DNA of 64,000 nucleotides. Origin: Crossaster papposus (Eukaryota > Echinodermata > Asteroidea > Velatida > Solasteridae). Both the position numbers and the translations under genes were made by a program. The stretch lies in the NCBI GenBank assembly GCA_037893245.1, contig JBAIAA010000119.1, positions 1,798,001 to 1,862,000 of the forward strand, in the 5' to 3' direction. Each line of letters begins with the position of its first letter. Positions within the stretch are counted from its first letter, which is position 1. Below the pieces are notes generated by a model. That model had not been told where the DNA came from and did no database searches. It was given only the letters and a program-made list of their open reading frames with translations. Of the stretch, positions 32,922 through 44,630 are shown piece by piece.

Positions 32922-33536
32922 ATGGCAATTTTACAAACTTCGTCTGTTCTATTCGTCATCAGTTTTGTATTAAGTGGAACCGTGGATCACAAATCCATGG
33001 TTTTGGGGTGCGCTCCGTGCAATACAGGCTGGATAGAGTTTGGAAATCGCTGCCATCTCATCGTCAACAAGCTGAAAACTTTCCAGGATGCCGAGGCGTA
33101 CTGCCAAGGCCTGTCCCGCCCTGGGAGACCGGCTCATCTCATGTCAATCAACAGCGAGAAGGTTAACGACTTCCTTGAAGAATACGCCAAGATCATGAAT
33201 GATCTGGGGGATTGGCTGTGGATCGGCTTGAAACGCTACGAAACGCCGCAACGACATCTCGAATGGTTGGATGGAAGCCAGAAGAGCTACGTCAACTGGG
33301 GTCCAAATGAACCAAATGGTGGTTCAGACGCTCCTTGTGTCGCCATGGCTATTCCTGGCGGCGAATGGTGGGATCGTACTTGCAACAAATACTATCCATT
33401 TGTCTGTGAGATGCCGTACAGATTTACCACAGGGTGGCCATATGCACAATTACACGCTCTGTACCCAACGCCGACGACCAACGACGCCGATGACGAAGGG
33501 AGCCAGATTTGTAACGATAATCTAAATCAATCTTAA
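32922..33536 (+). CDS. Secreted C-type lectin, left copy
   Basis: Single open frame of 204 codons from ATG 32922 (MAILQTSSVLFVISF), preceded by TTTTGCAG, so a 5' UTR intron is possible. Residues 1-20 form a hydrophobic signal peptide. One C-type lectin-like domain follows (about 30-165): CAPCNTGWIEFGNRCHL, LWIGLKR, the sugar-binding NEPNGG motif, EWWDRTCNKYYPFVCE. EPN usually indicates mannose-type specificity; the WND position reads WWD. The cysteines fit a long-form domain with an extra N-terminal pair. The acidic C-terminal tail (after about 170) has no domain. Likely secreted and perhaps involved in innate immunity; that role is family-based inference. The paralogue is at 52196-52708. Confidence 0.85.
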   Translation: MAILQTSSVLFVISFVLSGTVDHKSMVLGCAPCNTGWIEFGNRCHLIVNKLKTFQDAEAYCQGLSRPGRPAHLMSINSEKVNDFLEEYAKIMNDLGDWLWIGLKRYETPQRHLEWLDGSQKSYVNWGPNEPNGGSDAPCVAMAIPGGEWWDRTCNKYYPFVCEMPYRFTTGWPYAQLHALYPTPTTNDADDEGSQICNDNLNQS

Positions 33537-34344
33537 AGTGGTAAGATTGTGTCTTTTATAGCTCCGAATGTATAGCTCAATCTGTCATTCGCATTGTTCA
33601 GATCATTGTACACAGAATGAACAAAAATATCCTTTCTAAAGTAACCATCAGACTGCTTTATCTTTATTCTAAATGTTTTATATGATGTTGGTACTGTGGG
33701 CATAAACTGAACTAAACTAAACTTTCTTTTATGATGAAAATAGGCAACGTAATTATTATGTTTGCGATATTACCACTTATTATTGTAGCTTAGTGCACAC
33801 CCTGAGAGTAACTCGCACCACTGAGGACGTTCCCGTCAGACAGGACATTAGGAACATTATTTGGCCCAATATCACGGCACTTCTAAGCACACGATGTTCT
33901 GCTAACAGAGCCTTCGTCTATTTTATGAGGCACGCTTAACCTAGAGTGAAAACATGCTTAAATCAGTGACGTAAACAATATAAATCTCCATGCGCGCGCA
34001 AATGTGAGCACAAAACGCCGTGAAACAGTATATAAATAATGATTGAAAGATAAAATGAGTTGAATGGATCGTTTCATCTTTCAACGAATGAACATATTCT
34101 CACCAATGCACGAACACAAAACATTCTTTTCTTTTTTACATAACACCCAAGTAGATCGTTGTAATTTGATTGGAGGATAAAACTATAAGAATTTGCATAA
34201 AACCCAAGTAGATCCTTGTCATTTGATTGGAGGACTGTAGGTCACGCGGCATTTAATTACACAGGCATTACAAACAGTTTACACAAATTATTTCGCATTT
34301 ACAATTTACAATTTTTCCGTCGAGAATTTGTTTTAAATCCATAG

Positions 34345-35330
34345 GTTTTTACAGTCAATTTTGGCAAATGGGCAGTCACTGTAATTTTCGTGCGTTCGCA
34401 TTAGAGCGATTTTGCCTCTCCATTTTTTACTGTGTTTCAAAATAAGAATTCGGGCATTAAATGTAGTTTTGAGGCATGGCATATCGTCGTTCTTTTTCGT
34501 GACGCTTCATCATCATTCAATTTAGCAAAGCTGGTTCGACTGGAGATTTTCGCTGATTATAATGTTTTTCAATTTCGTAAAGAGGAAATTTATTTCACTA
34601 AATGAGAATTCAAATGAACATGACACTAAATGAAAAAAACAGATAAATAAAGAAATTGTACTACACAACTGTTTCGTATCTTCACTTCAGGTCAATCAAA
34701 TCTTTTGGTTTTTCCTTATTCATTTATGTTGTACGTAGATTTTAAATGGAGCCTATCATGTGGCCCTTTTGTTGGGAGGGGTGGGGGTCGTTATTGGTTA
34801 TCTGACCAAGACCCAATTTGTTTTTGGGAAAACGTACATTTCATATTGTTTTGGTGTTTCTTTGTTTTTTATCCTTGTTTATTATAGGTTTTTCCGGTCA
34901 ATTTCGGCAAATGGAGCAGCCAATTTAATTTTCGTGCGTTCGAATTATAGCGATTTATAGCGATTATTGCATTTCAAATTCATAATTCGGCTATTCAATT
35001 ATTTTAAGGCATTTAAATTCATTTAGCAATTTTTATCAATTTAGCACATCGTCGTTCTTTTTCGTGACGCACAATAATTTCGTAAAGAGGCAATCAATTT
35101 CGCTAAATGAGAATTATAACAAGTACGACAAAAAATGCGAATAAACAGATAAACAAATAAATTGTTCTAGACATTTGTTTCGTATTTGTTTTCGTAAAGT
35201 TGGGCGGGGGGGGGGGGGGGGGGGGTGGGGGGTGGTCAACTGACCAGGACCTAATTTGTGTTTGTAAAACATTAACGGTTGTTATTGTTTGTGTTGGTTA
35301 TTTTTGTCCTGGTTTATATGTCTACTCCTG
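34345..35330. repeat. Local tandem duplication within the left arm
   Basis: GTCAATTTTGGCAAATGG near 34353 recurs as GTCAATTTCGGCAAATGG near 34897, and the G-rich AGGGGTGGGGG plus TCTGACCAAGACC block near 34775 recurs near 35203 as a longer G run. Spacing is roughly 430-545 bp. Confidence 0.65.
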
Positions 35331-36147
35331 CGACGGAAATGCCTGCCCAGTAATGAATTTGATTGACCCAACACGGCAGAAGGGCAATACGAGCGTTCTG
35401 ACGCAAACATCACTTTCATAAAAAATGCGTTAAAAGGCTCGAATGTTCCCACACAACGTACTATGAATCCAATGTTCTCTCACACGTGTCATAAACTGTA
35501 CACATTTTATATTTGTCACACATCTGAATCACAATTTTTGAGTGCAATTTGTGTTAAGTTCAAAGAGAAATGTTTACAATTCATTAAAATATAGGCAGTT
35601 GTTTTGCATATACCATTTTCAGCAGCATTCGATTTCACGCGAAATTGGGGGTATTGGCTGTTCTTTTGCCTAAATTAACCGGGAAAACCTATATTGTTTA
35701 TTTATGTTGACTCCTGTGCCCATAAGTGAACCATAAATATGCTTTTAATAAATATAAAGGAAACAAAAGCTAACAGAGCGTTTAATAGATTGCACAAATG
35801 ATGGAAAGGCCTGCCCAATAATGAATTTAATGACCGAACACACCTTGAAAAAGCTCCGGCGAGTTTGAATGTTTTTTTGTTGAATTGCTAAACTGTGTGG
35901 TTATTTTGTTATATCGAATGACGCAACAGTCATAAAATGGAATCGAATGGCCATTTTCATCATTCAATTTCGCGCGAAATAGAATGGCGCAGTGGTTAAA
36001 ATGGCTGCTCATTTGCCGAAATTTACCAGGAAAACCTATAATTATGATTTAATTGTCTACGATTTTATTCTGATTACAATTCACATTCATTTTTATGTTA
36101 ATTGCGTTTTAATGAAGTGTATTAATACAATGTAAACACGTAATGTA

Positions 36148-36214
36148 AACACGTATTTTAAACGTATTTTAAACGTATTTTAAACGTATTTTAAACGTAT
36201 TTTAAACGTATTTC
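36148..36214. repeat. 11-bp tandem repeat CGTATTTTAAA, about six units
   Basis: ACGTATTTTAAACGTATTTT repeated head to tail inside the left arm; the right arm near 50915 has a single unit (AAAATACGTG), so the run expanded on one side. Confidence 0.8.
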
Positions 36215-36442
36215 TTCTCATTTGATTAAAACAAAAATACTTTGTAGATAGGCAAGTATTATTTGTTAGTACATTCAACAGGAAATCAAATGTGATATTG
36301 AATACAGTGGATTTGTATTGTCATAAATACTAATCTAGTTTAATTAGCTTGCCAATTGAAACAGGTCAGTAAATAATAAAGGTAAGTAAAAACACTTCGT
36401 AACCCTTTCTTATCGTCCGTAACAGCTTCGTAATCGATTTTT

Positions 36443-37523
36443 TTGCATTCTGGGCAATTCTTGGCCATTCGTGTCTCCCTCAAATTCGTTGACCCACGCC
36501 GAAAACATCCCGAAACAGGCACGAATGTCCCGAATGTAGTACGAATCAAGTACCAATCGGTCACGAATCGGCCACGAATCAGGTCCGATTTTCGTGGCTA
36601 TAAGAAGCGGCGCCGAACTGAGCAGGTCATAACAGTTCCCGGAGTGCTGCAGTACACATCTCGGCGGATTTCAAGAACTAAACCCGGTGCTTCCAGCAAG
36701 GGCAAAGGACGCCGCAAAGGCACCAAGCGTGGCAGAGAGGAGGGCGAGGACAGCCCGAGGGGACTAACACATCCACCAGACGACCTCCCTCCAGCAGATG
36801 GGGCCGACCAAGGTCTTTCCCCGACAGAGGAGGAGGAGGAAGACCAGCCGACCGAGGTCGTGGAGGAGGCCGTCGACGCTGCCGACGGGGAAGCTACTTC
36901 ATCCCCGTCAAACCTTAGTGACGAAGAACAAGAGGAGGTAACTGTTATATTTATATGTGATATTCCTTTATTAAAAATTACTCTGATATATCGTCATTTT
37001 GCAGTTATTTGGTATGGTGTTCAAGGTTTTGATTTTGTAAACAACTATATTATTATTATTCGAGGTGGCCCTTTTTTTTTTAGAACAACACGACTTCATC
37101 TACAATAAGAGGCGGACGGACCACAGGTTTGCCGCAAAGAAGAACAGTGCGTGGGAGGACCTGGTCAAGAAGATAGGCAAGGAGGTCGAGGCCCTGACCA
37201 CCTCCTTCGAAAGCATCAGGACACAGATTGGCAAGCTGAGACGGCCCAAGAGTGGCCAGGCAAGCCAGGAGTTCACTGAGAGGCAGCATTTAATCTGGAA
37301 CCGTCTCCAGTCCCTGATTCCGCACATTGGCCAGGTCACGAAGAGGAACGTGCAAAGCCCCAAGGCTGCTACCACCCTGCCGGACCTGAGAGATCCCGAA
37401 GACAATGACCAGGACGTGGACCAGCAGGAACCGACTGTGACCACGCCACCGCTCACCACCAACCTAATTTCCACCATCACTACGGCCAGCACCTCCAGAG
37501 GTGGCAAAGGAAAGGGAAAATGA
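36443..37523 (+). CDS. PIF/Harbinger accessory gene with MADF (Myb-like) domain, two exons
   Basis: Exon 1 is open to 36937 and encodes a basic segment (GYKKRRRTEQVITVPG) and a long acidic tail. It ends in phase 0 at GAG/GTAACT. Exon 2 runs from 37065 (after ATTCGAG) to TGA 37523 and starts ALFFLEQHDFIYNKRRTDHR, followed by KKNSAWEDLVKKIG, FESIRTQIGKLRRPKSGQA and HLIWNRLQSLIPHI: a MADF/SANT-type DNA-binding domain. PIF/Harbinger transposons typically carry such a gene beside the transposase, which lies convergently at 37590-41100. No in-frame ATG is visible in exon 1, so a start exon is missing or the copy is dead. The coding GC content is higher than the surroundings. Confidence 0.75.
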
Positions 37524-37589
37524 CTTTGTCGCGGAGATGGCCAGCTCGAAGGAGAGACAGGAGAAGCTGCTCCAGATCCTCCACCCCCC

Positions 37590-38219
37590 CCCCCCCCCCC
37601 CTGTTCCTTATGTGCCCTTTCCGGACCGTCTCAAGTTTGGAAAGTACTTGGGGCATGCCTTTCAGCGTCTTTGTCATAATTAGGCAGAGGTTCCTCGTCA
37701 GGGAAGTTGATGATGTGGTCATCAATGCATTCCTTCAGTTCTGAGGCCACAAAGATCTGTCCATCAGATGACCTTGTCCACCAGTGCCAATCCACATGAA
37801 CTTGTGTTCAGAACCACGGAAAAGAGGCCCGTGTATTTGTAGTAGAGGCTGCCGGACTTGGGTGGTTTATTGAGGGCCATGTGCTTGCCATCCAAGGCCC
37901 CCAGGGCATGAGGAACATTCCACCGGTCTAGGAACTGCTGGGCAAATGCCTTCTAGTCTCCCTGGGTCCGGGGTAGTGGCATAACCTCCTCCTTCAGCTC
38001 TTGAATAATGGCCTGGCACACCTCCGGGACGATCACTCCATCGTTGCTCCTGCCACATCTGAAGTCGTAGTAGAAGGTCTGGTACTAGTTTCCTGTAGCC
38101 AGTGGTGTCTCGGGGTCAGGGACAGCTTTAGTCCAGCTTCTAGGGGTGATCTCGGGCGGGTGTGCTGCCTCTGGGTGACAGGGGTGATCCTTTGGAGGAG
38201 CTCATTAAACATCTGGGGT
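37590..38219 (-). pseudogene. HARBI1-like PIF/Harbinger transposase, central part
   Basis: Read on the minus strand: MFNELLQRITPVTQRQHTR, then [19 protein letters not shown] followed by [15 protein letters not shown], then [14 protein letters not shown] and NFPDEEPLPNYDKD. These match the HARBI1 order, including the first catalytic aspartate in ALDGKH. The frame is broken in several places and a poly-C run at 37585-37602 ends recognisable similarity. The N-terminal part is at 40928-41100. Confidence 0.8.
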
Positions 38220-40139
38220 CAGTGGCGTACCTGGCATACCTCGTCAGGGGGGGGGGGGGGGGGGGGGGCAAGCGATTTGGACGAGCAAGGGTGGGGGGAT
38301 GTGTTGCTGTGGAAAACTGGAAATGGGTGAAGGGGTAATAGGTGGTGTCCCAATAACACAGTAGGGATTTTGTTGATATTAGTATTTGCGATAGGGTGAT
38401 TTTATATCTTTGGTCTATTTTGATTTAAAAGAAGGAATTACCATTTTAAAAAAATGTTAAATGTATTGAATTTTGACAAAATCAGTGGTTAACTTATCAC
38501 TGGTAATGACAATGTTTCTATTAACCTACTTCTATTATTCCTCTTTGAAGAAGCTTTTGACATATTATGTTCCCAATTCTGCATATTTGGAGATGTAAAA
38601 AAGTGTATTTGACAATGAATTGAATTGTATTGATTTGCATTTGTTTCATTTCCACATGCACAATTACAATTTTAAAAGAATATTCAGAATATGCATCTAT
38701 TCACTCATTGAAAATAAATGTAGTAATAAAAAGTAAGAAAAAAATGAAACAGTAAAATGATATATCACTAGATATAAGAGAAATCACTCTGGGAGGAATG
38801 TCAGAAGGTTGAGGGAAATGAAATTGGAGGAAGATAGGGTACAGAGAGATAGGGTACATAAGGTAGAAAAGGTGGTAATAACCAGAGGAATGTTGAAGAA
38901 TTATTTTTCTGAAGAAATGATAGCTGTAGGTCAGACGATAGTTTGAGGATTTTGGCAAGGAGGTTAATAGCAGGTCAAAACAAATAAACAGGAAGCACTT
39001 GTAGCTCTGATACTTGATTACAGGATACTTGTTAAATGAACAAAGCAGTTTCAGCAGACAGCATCAATAAAATTGTATACTATACAATTTATTAATCTTT
39101 TGAAACTCAGTTTGTTACCTGTCCAAGTCAATTTTCATAGATATGATATTTGTAAATAAAGAATCTTTCCCTTGTGTTACATTAAATACAACAATGATTT
39201 TTCATAATCCATGAGGAGTAAAAATGGGAAAGTGAGGTGATTTTCTCATCCACTAACTCTTGCATAGAGCCAATTTTATGTTTTACACTGTTTCCAACTA
39301 TGCATGACTTAAAATGCTGTAACTTTCTTATGTCTTATCTGATTTTGATGTTGTTTTCATTGTTTTGTTTAATTCTACTCTATTTATTAAAGTCATATTA
39401 ATATCGGGTGGAATTCCCCTATAATATAGAAGAGATCAAAATAAAAAAAGTCGAAGCAGAGACCCTTTTCCGATGGAAATGAGAGGCTATAATACAATCT
39501 AGAATAATGATTTATGGGTATATGTTATTCCTTGTATATTGCACCTCCACTCAGCAGCATTTTGTACTTTGAATTGAATTGTTGTGAAAATGAAAAATCG
39601 TAACTAATTTTGAAAAAATCGTATCTTTCCACACAAATTGAGCCAAATATGTGCATGATTGGGTGAAAAACTCCTGCATTGTTATGGCCAGAATATACAT
39701 GGAATTTCAACACATTCATACTGTTCTACCCTAAATAAAGTCTATGCGTCTCTGGTGCATCCTAGCAAAGTGATCAATTACATCCGAATAGTCTACACTA
39801 CAGGCAATATCTTTCTCTATGCTAATAATTGCCAAACCTGACAACCTTTCTTCCTTCATTGTAGAACGCAGATATGATTTTATGTCAGCATGCCATGGCG
39901 CTGACTCGTGGTGGCGCTATAATGCGCTAGAATACACGTGGCAGGCCGGCCGGCTGGCGAATTTTTTCCCCCCACTATGGGAAAGGGTAAATGGGCGTTT
40001 CTACACTCCTCGCGTCATGATTATTCAGTAGTTTCAACAATAATACTAAAATATATTGTTATTGCTCAGTCAACTAGTTACACGTAGGCCAGAGGTACAT
40101 TAAAGCACTTAGAAAAACGGCTTCTGTCGACCTCTCCCA

Positions 40140-40205
40140 GTAGCCAAGTAGATAATGGGTTAGGTTATAGATCGTAAGATTGGGGTTCGAGTTCGGATGG
40201 TGCTC
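40140..40205 (+). repeat. tRNA-like segment, possible SINE head
   Basis: TAGCCAAGTAGATAATGGG resembles an A box and GGGGTTCGAGTTCGG a B box at normal spacing. No convincing acceptor stem closes, so it is a SINE head or decayed tRNA. Confidence 0.4.
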
Positions 40206-40404
40206 ATTTTTCATTGACTATTTTTGGAGTGTAAGTTTATTGTGGGATGAGTTTAATTTGAGGGGAAGCAAGGTTCTAAGAACCTAAGTATCTTCCATTC
40301 AGTGGGGTCTAGACACGCCCAGTTATGATAATTGGCTTTTACCATGCTGGCCGGCTGGCCGGCCTACAAATCCTAGCGCGCGCCGCGCCTGACCGGGCAT
40401 ATGA

Positions 40405-40576
40405 AGCACGATATGTGGCAGAGAAAACCCCCCCTCTTTTGTGTTGACCATTGTGTTCCCGGAATCTCAGGAATTCCTTTTAGGTTTCAAGGGGGGATGG
40501 GTTAGGTTACAATAGTGTTGAGTGCGTATAAAGTATAGGGATAAGAGGGGGGTACCCCTCTGCCACATATCGTGCT
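40405..40576. mobile_element. 172-bp MITE, AGCACGATATGTGGCAGAG ends
   Basis: AGCACGATATGTGGCAGAG at the left and CTCTGCCACATATCGTGCT at the right are perfect inverse copies of 19 bp. An inner C-rich/G-rich pair (CCCCCCCTCTTTT / AAGAGGGGGGTA) follows. Partial relatives are near 42335 and 57170. Confidence 0.8.
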
Positions 40577-40927
40577 GGGTATATGACCGGGGGCGGGGCG
40601 GCGCAGCCTAGCCTAGGCCCCGTGCTCATAACATTGTAGGCGTCTGTATGCAGGTCGTTGTACTAGCAATCGACGATCTCGTGCTGGCGTACTACGTATG
40701 AAGCTTGAAGTACATAGTTCATGCAAAATTATGCAACCCCCTTCCCCTCCGTCAGTTTGGTGTTTGCTTGTGATAGTGATTACCTTTTTTTAAATTTATA
40801 TTTCATTGTTTTGCTTGTCAATCAGACGTTGAGACATTGGTCTACCTTTCAGCCATGGCGATGATGAGTTGATGACCCTTTTTGTATTGAAATTGCTCTT
40901 ACGAAGATTTTTTTTGGAAGTGGCATT

Positions 40928-41100
40928 CTGGGGTGGCATTCTGACATAGTTGGTGAAGGAGTTCTCATCTTCCACGCTTAGTCCTTGCATCAGTCTGTTG
41001 TAGTGCCCATATTCTACTTGCCTTCTAGCAGGTGTCAGCCATGGTCGAACCAACCAGCGCTTGCGTCTTCTTTGTCTTCTTGGGGGTTACCTTCTTATCC
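40928..41100 (-). pseudogene. HARBI1-like transposase, N-terminal part
   Basis: Minus strand: RRKRWLVRPWLTPARRQVEY, GHYNRLMQGLSVEDENSF, TNYVRMPPQ, the standard start of PIF/Harbinger transposases, which continues as MFNELLQRITP at 38219. The frame then runs on into the inserted sequence. Confidence 0.8.
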
Positions 41101-41189
41101 TGTTCTCAGCTACCAGCAGTTTATGTTGATACTCAGTTTCATGGCCAGAGCCGTAAAACATCCACTGTGGAAATGACGGGTTGGCCAGC

Positions 41190-41490
41190 GATCGGCGGAT
41201 TTTGCCGATTCGTATATAAGTCGTAGAAGTCGTAACTTATTCGTCGAGGTCGTAGTGGATTCGTACATGAATTCGGCATATTCGTAAGTGAGTCGTACCT
41301 TATTCGTACAATTCTTACACGATTCTTTGAAATCGTACCTGTTTCTTAACCCATTCTTGACATTCGGCACATGTTTCAACCCAATTAGCCACGAATTATC
41401 GTAAGTCTTTCGTAATTAAGTCGTGACAGCTTCGTACCTCCGCCCGAATCTCCACGAATCGGCACGATTCGGGATATTCGTAGCGTAAGT
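41190..41490. repeat. Harbinger-side short repeats (TTCGTA/AGTCGTA)
   Basis: Dense TTCGTA, GTCGTA and CACGAAT motifs, with similar CACGAATC motifs at 36515-36600 on the other side of the Harbinger genes. They look like subterminal repeats of one element, although the exact ends were not found. Confidence 0.5.
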
Positions 41491-43139
41491 GAAAGCGGGG
41501 CATTAGCTGGGCTTGCGAATAATACATGTCTATTACCGCGTACATTTGTCACCGGCCCTGTGTGTAGTATATACCACGCATATGTATACACACGCGTCAA
41601 ATTTTATGGCGTGTATAGCGGTTGACGTAATATCACCCCCTGACTGCAGAGAGAAAAAATGCCCTAGGCGACAGAATGTCTTTTTTATGAAAACTAATTC
41701 TGCCAGTGCTTTCAGTAACTTAAACAATACACCCAGCGCGAACTGGTTAAAAGCCGAGCGAACACCATTACGCTTTGTTCCTAGTATTATATCCACACTC
41801 GTGTTTATTGTTACCTAAGGCCGCGTCCGAATCTCCTGTCTAGGGCTATTGTCTAAGTGTTCGCCCATTACAATTACACGTGAGCAGGCTGACAATAGAC
41901 GTAGCCGTAGCTCTGGAAGCCCGTTTCGGACACGGCCTAACACTTTCTGAAAGTAATTGTTGAGCTTCCGGGAATACAATGACCAACACAAAAGAGGCTG
42001 GGGTTACTTCTGCCGTATGTATCATGACAGCAAGAACTGAGACGGAAGGACACCCCCCCCCCCCCCCCCCCCCCCAATGCAATAAAAAGTACATTCTACA
42101 AAATACGTATACTGGATATGCGATAGTTAGAAGCGATAGTTAGAAGATAGTCACGTGCGAAGGGTCTAGCCACCCCCCCCCCCCCTAAAATACCCCCCCC
42201 CCCCCCCTTTTTTTGTGGTGGTCATTGCGCTTGCAGAAGATTGTGGTTTTTCAGGAAGCCTTTTTAGGTGTTTAGGGTTGCGTTAAGTAACAATAGTCTA
42301 GAGAGTGTATAGGTATGGGGGACTAAGGGGAAGTCCCTCGTCTTTTATCGTGCTGGCTATAGTAGACTAACAGGGCCTGTTAGATGGGTGGTCTTTATAT
42401 CACCTGTTAATACACCCCACATGATCGCGTCTGGACCAAGTAGAAGTTTCTGAGGTATTTACTAGATCAAACAAGTAAAATTCATCTTTTAGGTTTTTGT
42501 GCCGTCAAGATGGGTTGGGTATCAAATAGCCTATTTAAGTATTCGTTTTCACTAATCAAGTTCCAGTGTTTAAGAAGGGCCCGTTGGAGGGCCTGGTGTG
42601 CAACTTGTAGGTAGTGTGGTAGGACCAACACCAATGGGATATTTGTTTCAGTTTTTTCACGCAATAGAATCAGCGGGATTCTCGCCCCTTTGAGGAAGGA
42701 GGGCTAGGTCTTCGTTTTTGAAGTTTGTCCTTGAAGAATTCAACCTTCTCCTCAAAATCGTTTGTGTGGGTACATATACGTTTGTATCTATAGCCACTTC
42801 GCCCTTGATCAAGCCGCCAAATACCGACTTATAGGATGTGCTGATTCTCGAGCTAGGTACTGAAATGTATCAGTTTTTTAGGTAGCTACTCGAGTATCCA
42901 GGCATCGAGGTTCGATAAATATTCCCGCGCCTGGTGGACATGTGGTCATTGAATTGGCAGTAATGTCCCCTCTATTGCCGATTACCCTTTTATTGCAGTG
43001 TATCTGGATGAATGTTTATGCTGTTAATGACCTTGTGTATGAATGGTAGTTGGTTAGTTTGTCCATGGAACTATATGGTTTGTCCAACCCAAGCTAGGAC
43101 ATTGTCTGAAAGCTCATCTTTTTGCAAAAGTTTTGCTAT
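41491..43139. other. Non-coding stretch with poly-C runs
   Basis: Includes an ACCCAGCGCGAACTGGTTAA end (41731-41750) of the 242-bp MITE family, and C runs near 42052-42075, 42174-42185 and 42193-42207. Open frames are short and have no domain. Confidence 0.45.
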
Positions 43140-44215
43140 ATACATCGTGTATTTATATATATTCTCGCATGTTCCAGTTTTGGGTGTGCCCCATATTCAT
43201 ATATAAATTTATATATATTATATATTTCTATATATTCTCCCTTATAATGTCCATAATTCTCCATTTTATCTCCATATAATCTTGTACTTTTTCTAACAAA
43301 ATCAGAGGAAAGAGGCCAGTATCACCTCAGATTTCAATACAAAGCATATATAATCAAAACTTTTCCCGGGCCCTTAAGTAGGCCCTGGACCCCACGCTTC
43401 GCGCTCGCATTTTCTAGCTTTGGTGAACCCCACATTTATACATAAATTTATATAGGGCCTATAGTATATATTTATATATATGTATTCTCCATTATAATCT
43501 CCATAATTCTCCATTTATCTCCATATAATTTTTAAAACTTTTGCTAAAACAATTAGAGAAAAGTGGCCAGGAATCGCCTCAGATTGCACAACAGAGCATA
43601 CAGAATGTTTAAAAAACGGACCCCACCCCTTAAGGGCTTCGCGCCCCGCGCTCGCATTTTCAAATTTGGGGTGTGCCCCACATTCATCAATAAATGTATA
43701 TTCTCTATTATAATCTCCATAATTCTCCATAAAATGATTTTATCTCCATATATTTATGTTACCTTTTTACTTTAAAAAAATGGAGGAAAGTGGCCATGAA
43801 TCGCCTCAGATTGCACCACAGAGCATATAAAATCCAAAATTGTCCTGGGCCCTTAAGCGGGCCCCGGACCCAAAGCCATAAGGGCTTCGCACCCCGCGCT
43901 CGCATTTACAAGTTCGGGGTGTCCCCTACATTCATAATAAATGTATATGTAATATATATTTTTGTATACATATATATAATTATTCTCTATTATTACCTCT
44001 ATAATTCTCCATTTTATCTCCATATATTTATGTTACATTTTTACTAAAAGTTCGGTGGAAAGTGGCCAGGAATCGCCTCAGGTTGCACCGCAATGCATAT
44101 TAAACCTAACATTTTCCGGGCCCTTAAGCGGGCCCCGGATCCCATGCCGTAAAAGGCTTCGCGCTTCGCGCTTCGCGCTCGCATTTTCAGTTTTGGGTGT
44201 GCCCCCCGTCTACAA
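43140..44215. repeat. Tandem array of about 250-bp units, four copies
   Basis: The block AAAGTGGCCAGGAATCGCCT recurs at about 43307, 43560, 43793 and 44058, and CTTCGCGCTCGCATTTTC at about 43397, 43645, 43890 and 44165. Units also share TCTCCATAATTCTCCAT and GGGCCC-rich spacers. Spacing is 233-265 bp and divergence is moderate. Short frames in the array are composition artefacts. Confidence 0.85.
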
Positions 44216-44503
44216 AAATTCTGGATCAGCGCCTGTACATGGATACTATATCCAGTGTTACCAATAGGGTATCTTTCTTGCTCCAATGTCAGGTTATTTA
44301 GTTGTTTTGTTTTTCAAGCACATGACCGGAATCGCGTTTGTATGTGCTTTGTTGTTTGACAATTGGGACCAAGAAATAGTCTATGTATTTCTTGATATTT
44401 TCATGCTACTTCGCTTTGCTCATACGCATGAAAAGAAGTTTTATCCCATGCACAACAAGAAGAATAAAGACAGTTATTTATTATCATACATGATGGGATA
44501 TGG

Positions 44504-44630
44504 GGGTTGCACGAGTACGCTAAGTGTTCCATTCACAATTAATATACATGTATATTTAAATACATGTACCTCAAACGACTCCCATGTATAGTTAATTGTG
44601 AATGGAGCACTTAGCGTACTCGTGCAAGAC
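44504..44630. mobile_element. MITE/hairpin with about 40-bp ends
   Basis: TTGCACGAGTACGCTAAGTG and TTCCATTCACAATTAATATA pair with the inverse CACTTAGCGTACTCGTGCAA and TTAATTGTGAATGGAGC. The stem is nearly perfect, so it is young. Confidence 0.8.

Larger units (their letters stand above)
31806..36375. repeat. Left arm of a large inverted repeat carrying a lectin gene
   Basis: Matches 50741-53852 in reverse orientation: the outer end GTGTAAACGAACGCGGT, the lectin gene, GTTCATTC blocks and the inner end near AATTGAAACAGGTCAGTAAA. This arm is longer because of a local tandem duplication (34345-35330). Confidence 0.85.
38220..40927. mobile_element. 2.7-kb insertion in the Harbinger transposase, 7-bp target duplication
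   Basis: CTGGGGT occurs at 38213-38219 and again at 40928-40934, exactly between the two halves of the transposase (RMPPQ and MFNELL). One CTGGGGT would be left in the uninterrupted gene. The insert begins with CAGTGGCGTACCTGG and a long G run and carries smaller repeats, including a tRNA-like segment. Its family is unknown; no coding domain is recognised in it. Confidence 0.6.

Noticed and set aside
43012-44286. Small frames across the 250-bp array
   Set aside because: They change frame between units and have no domain.
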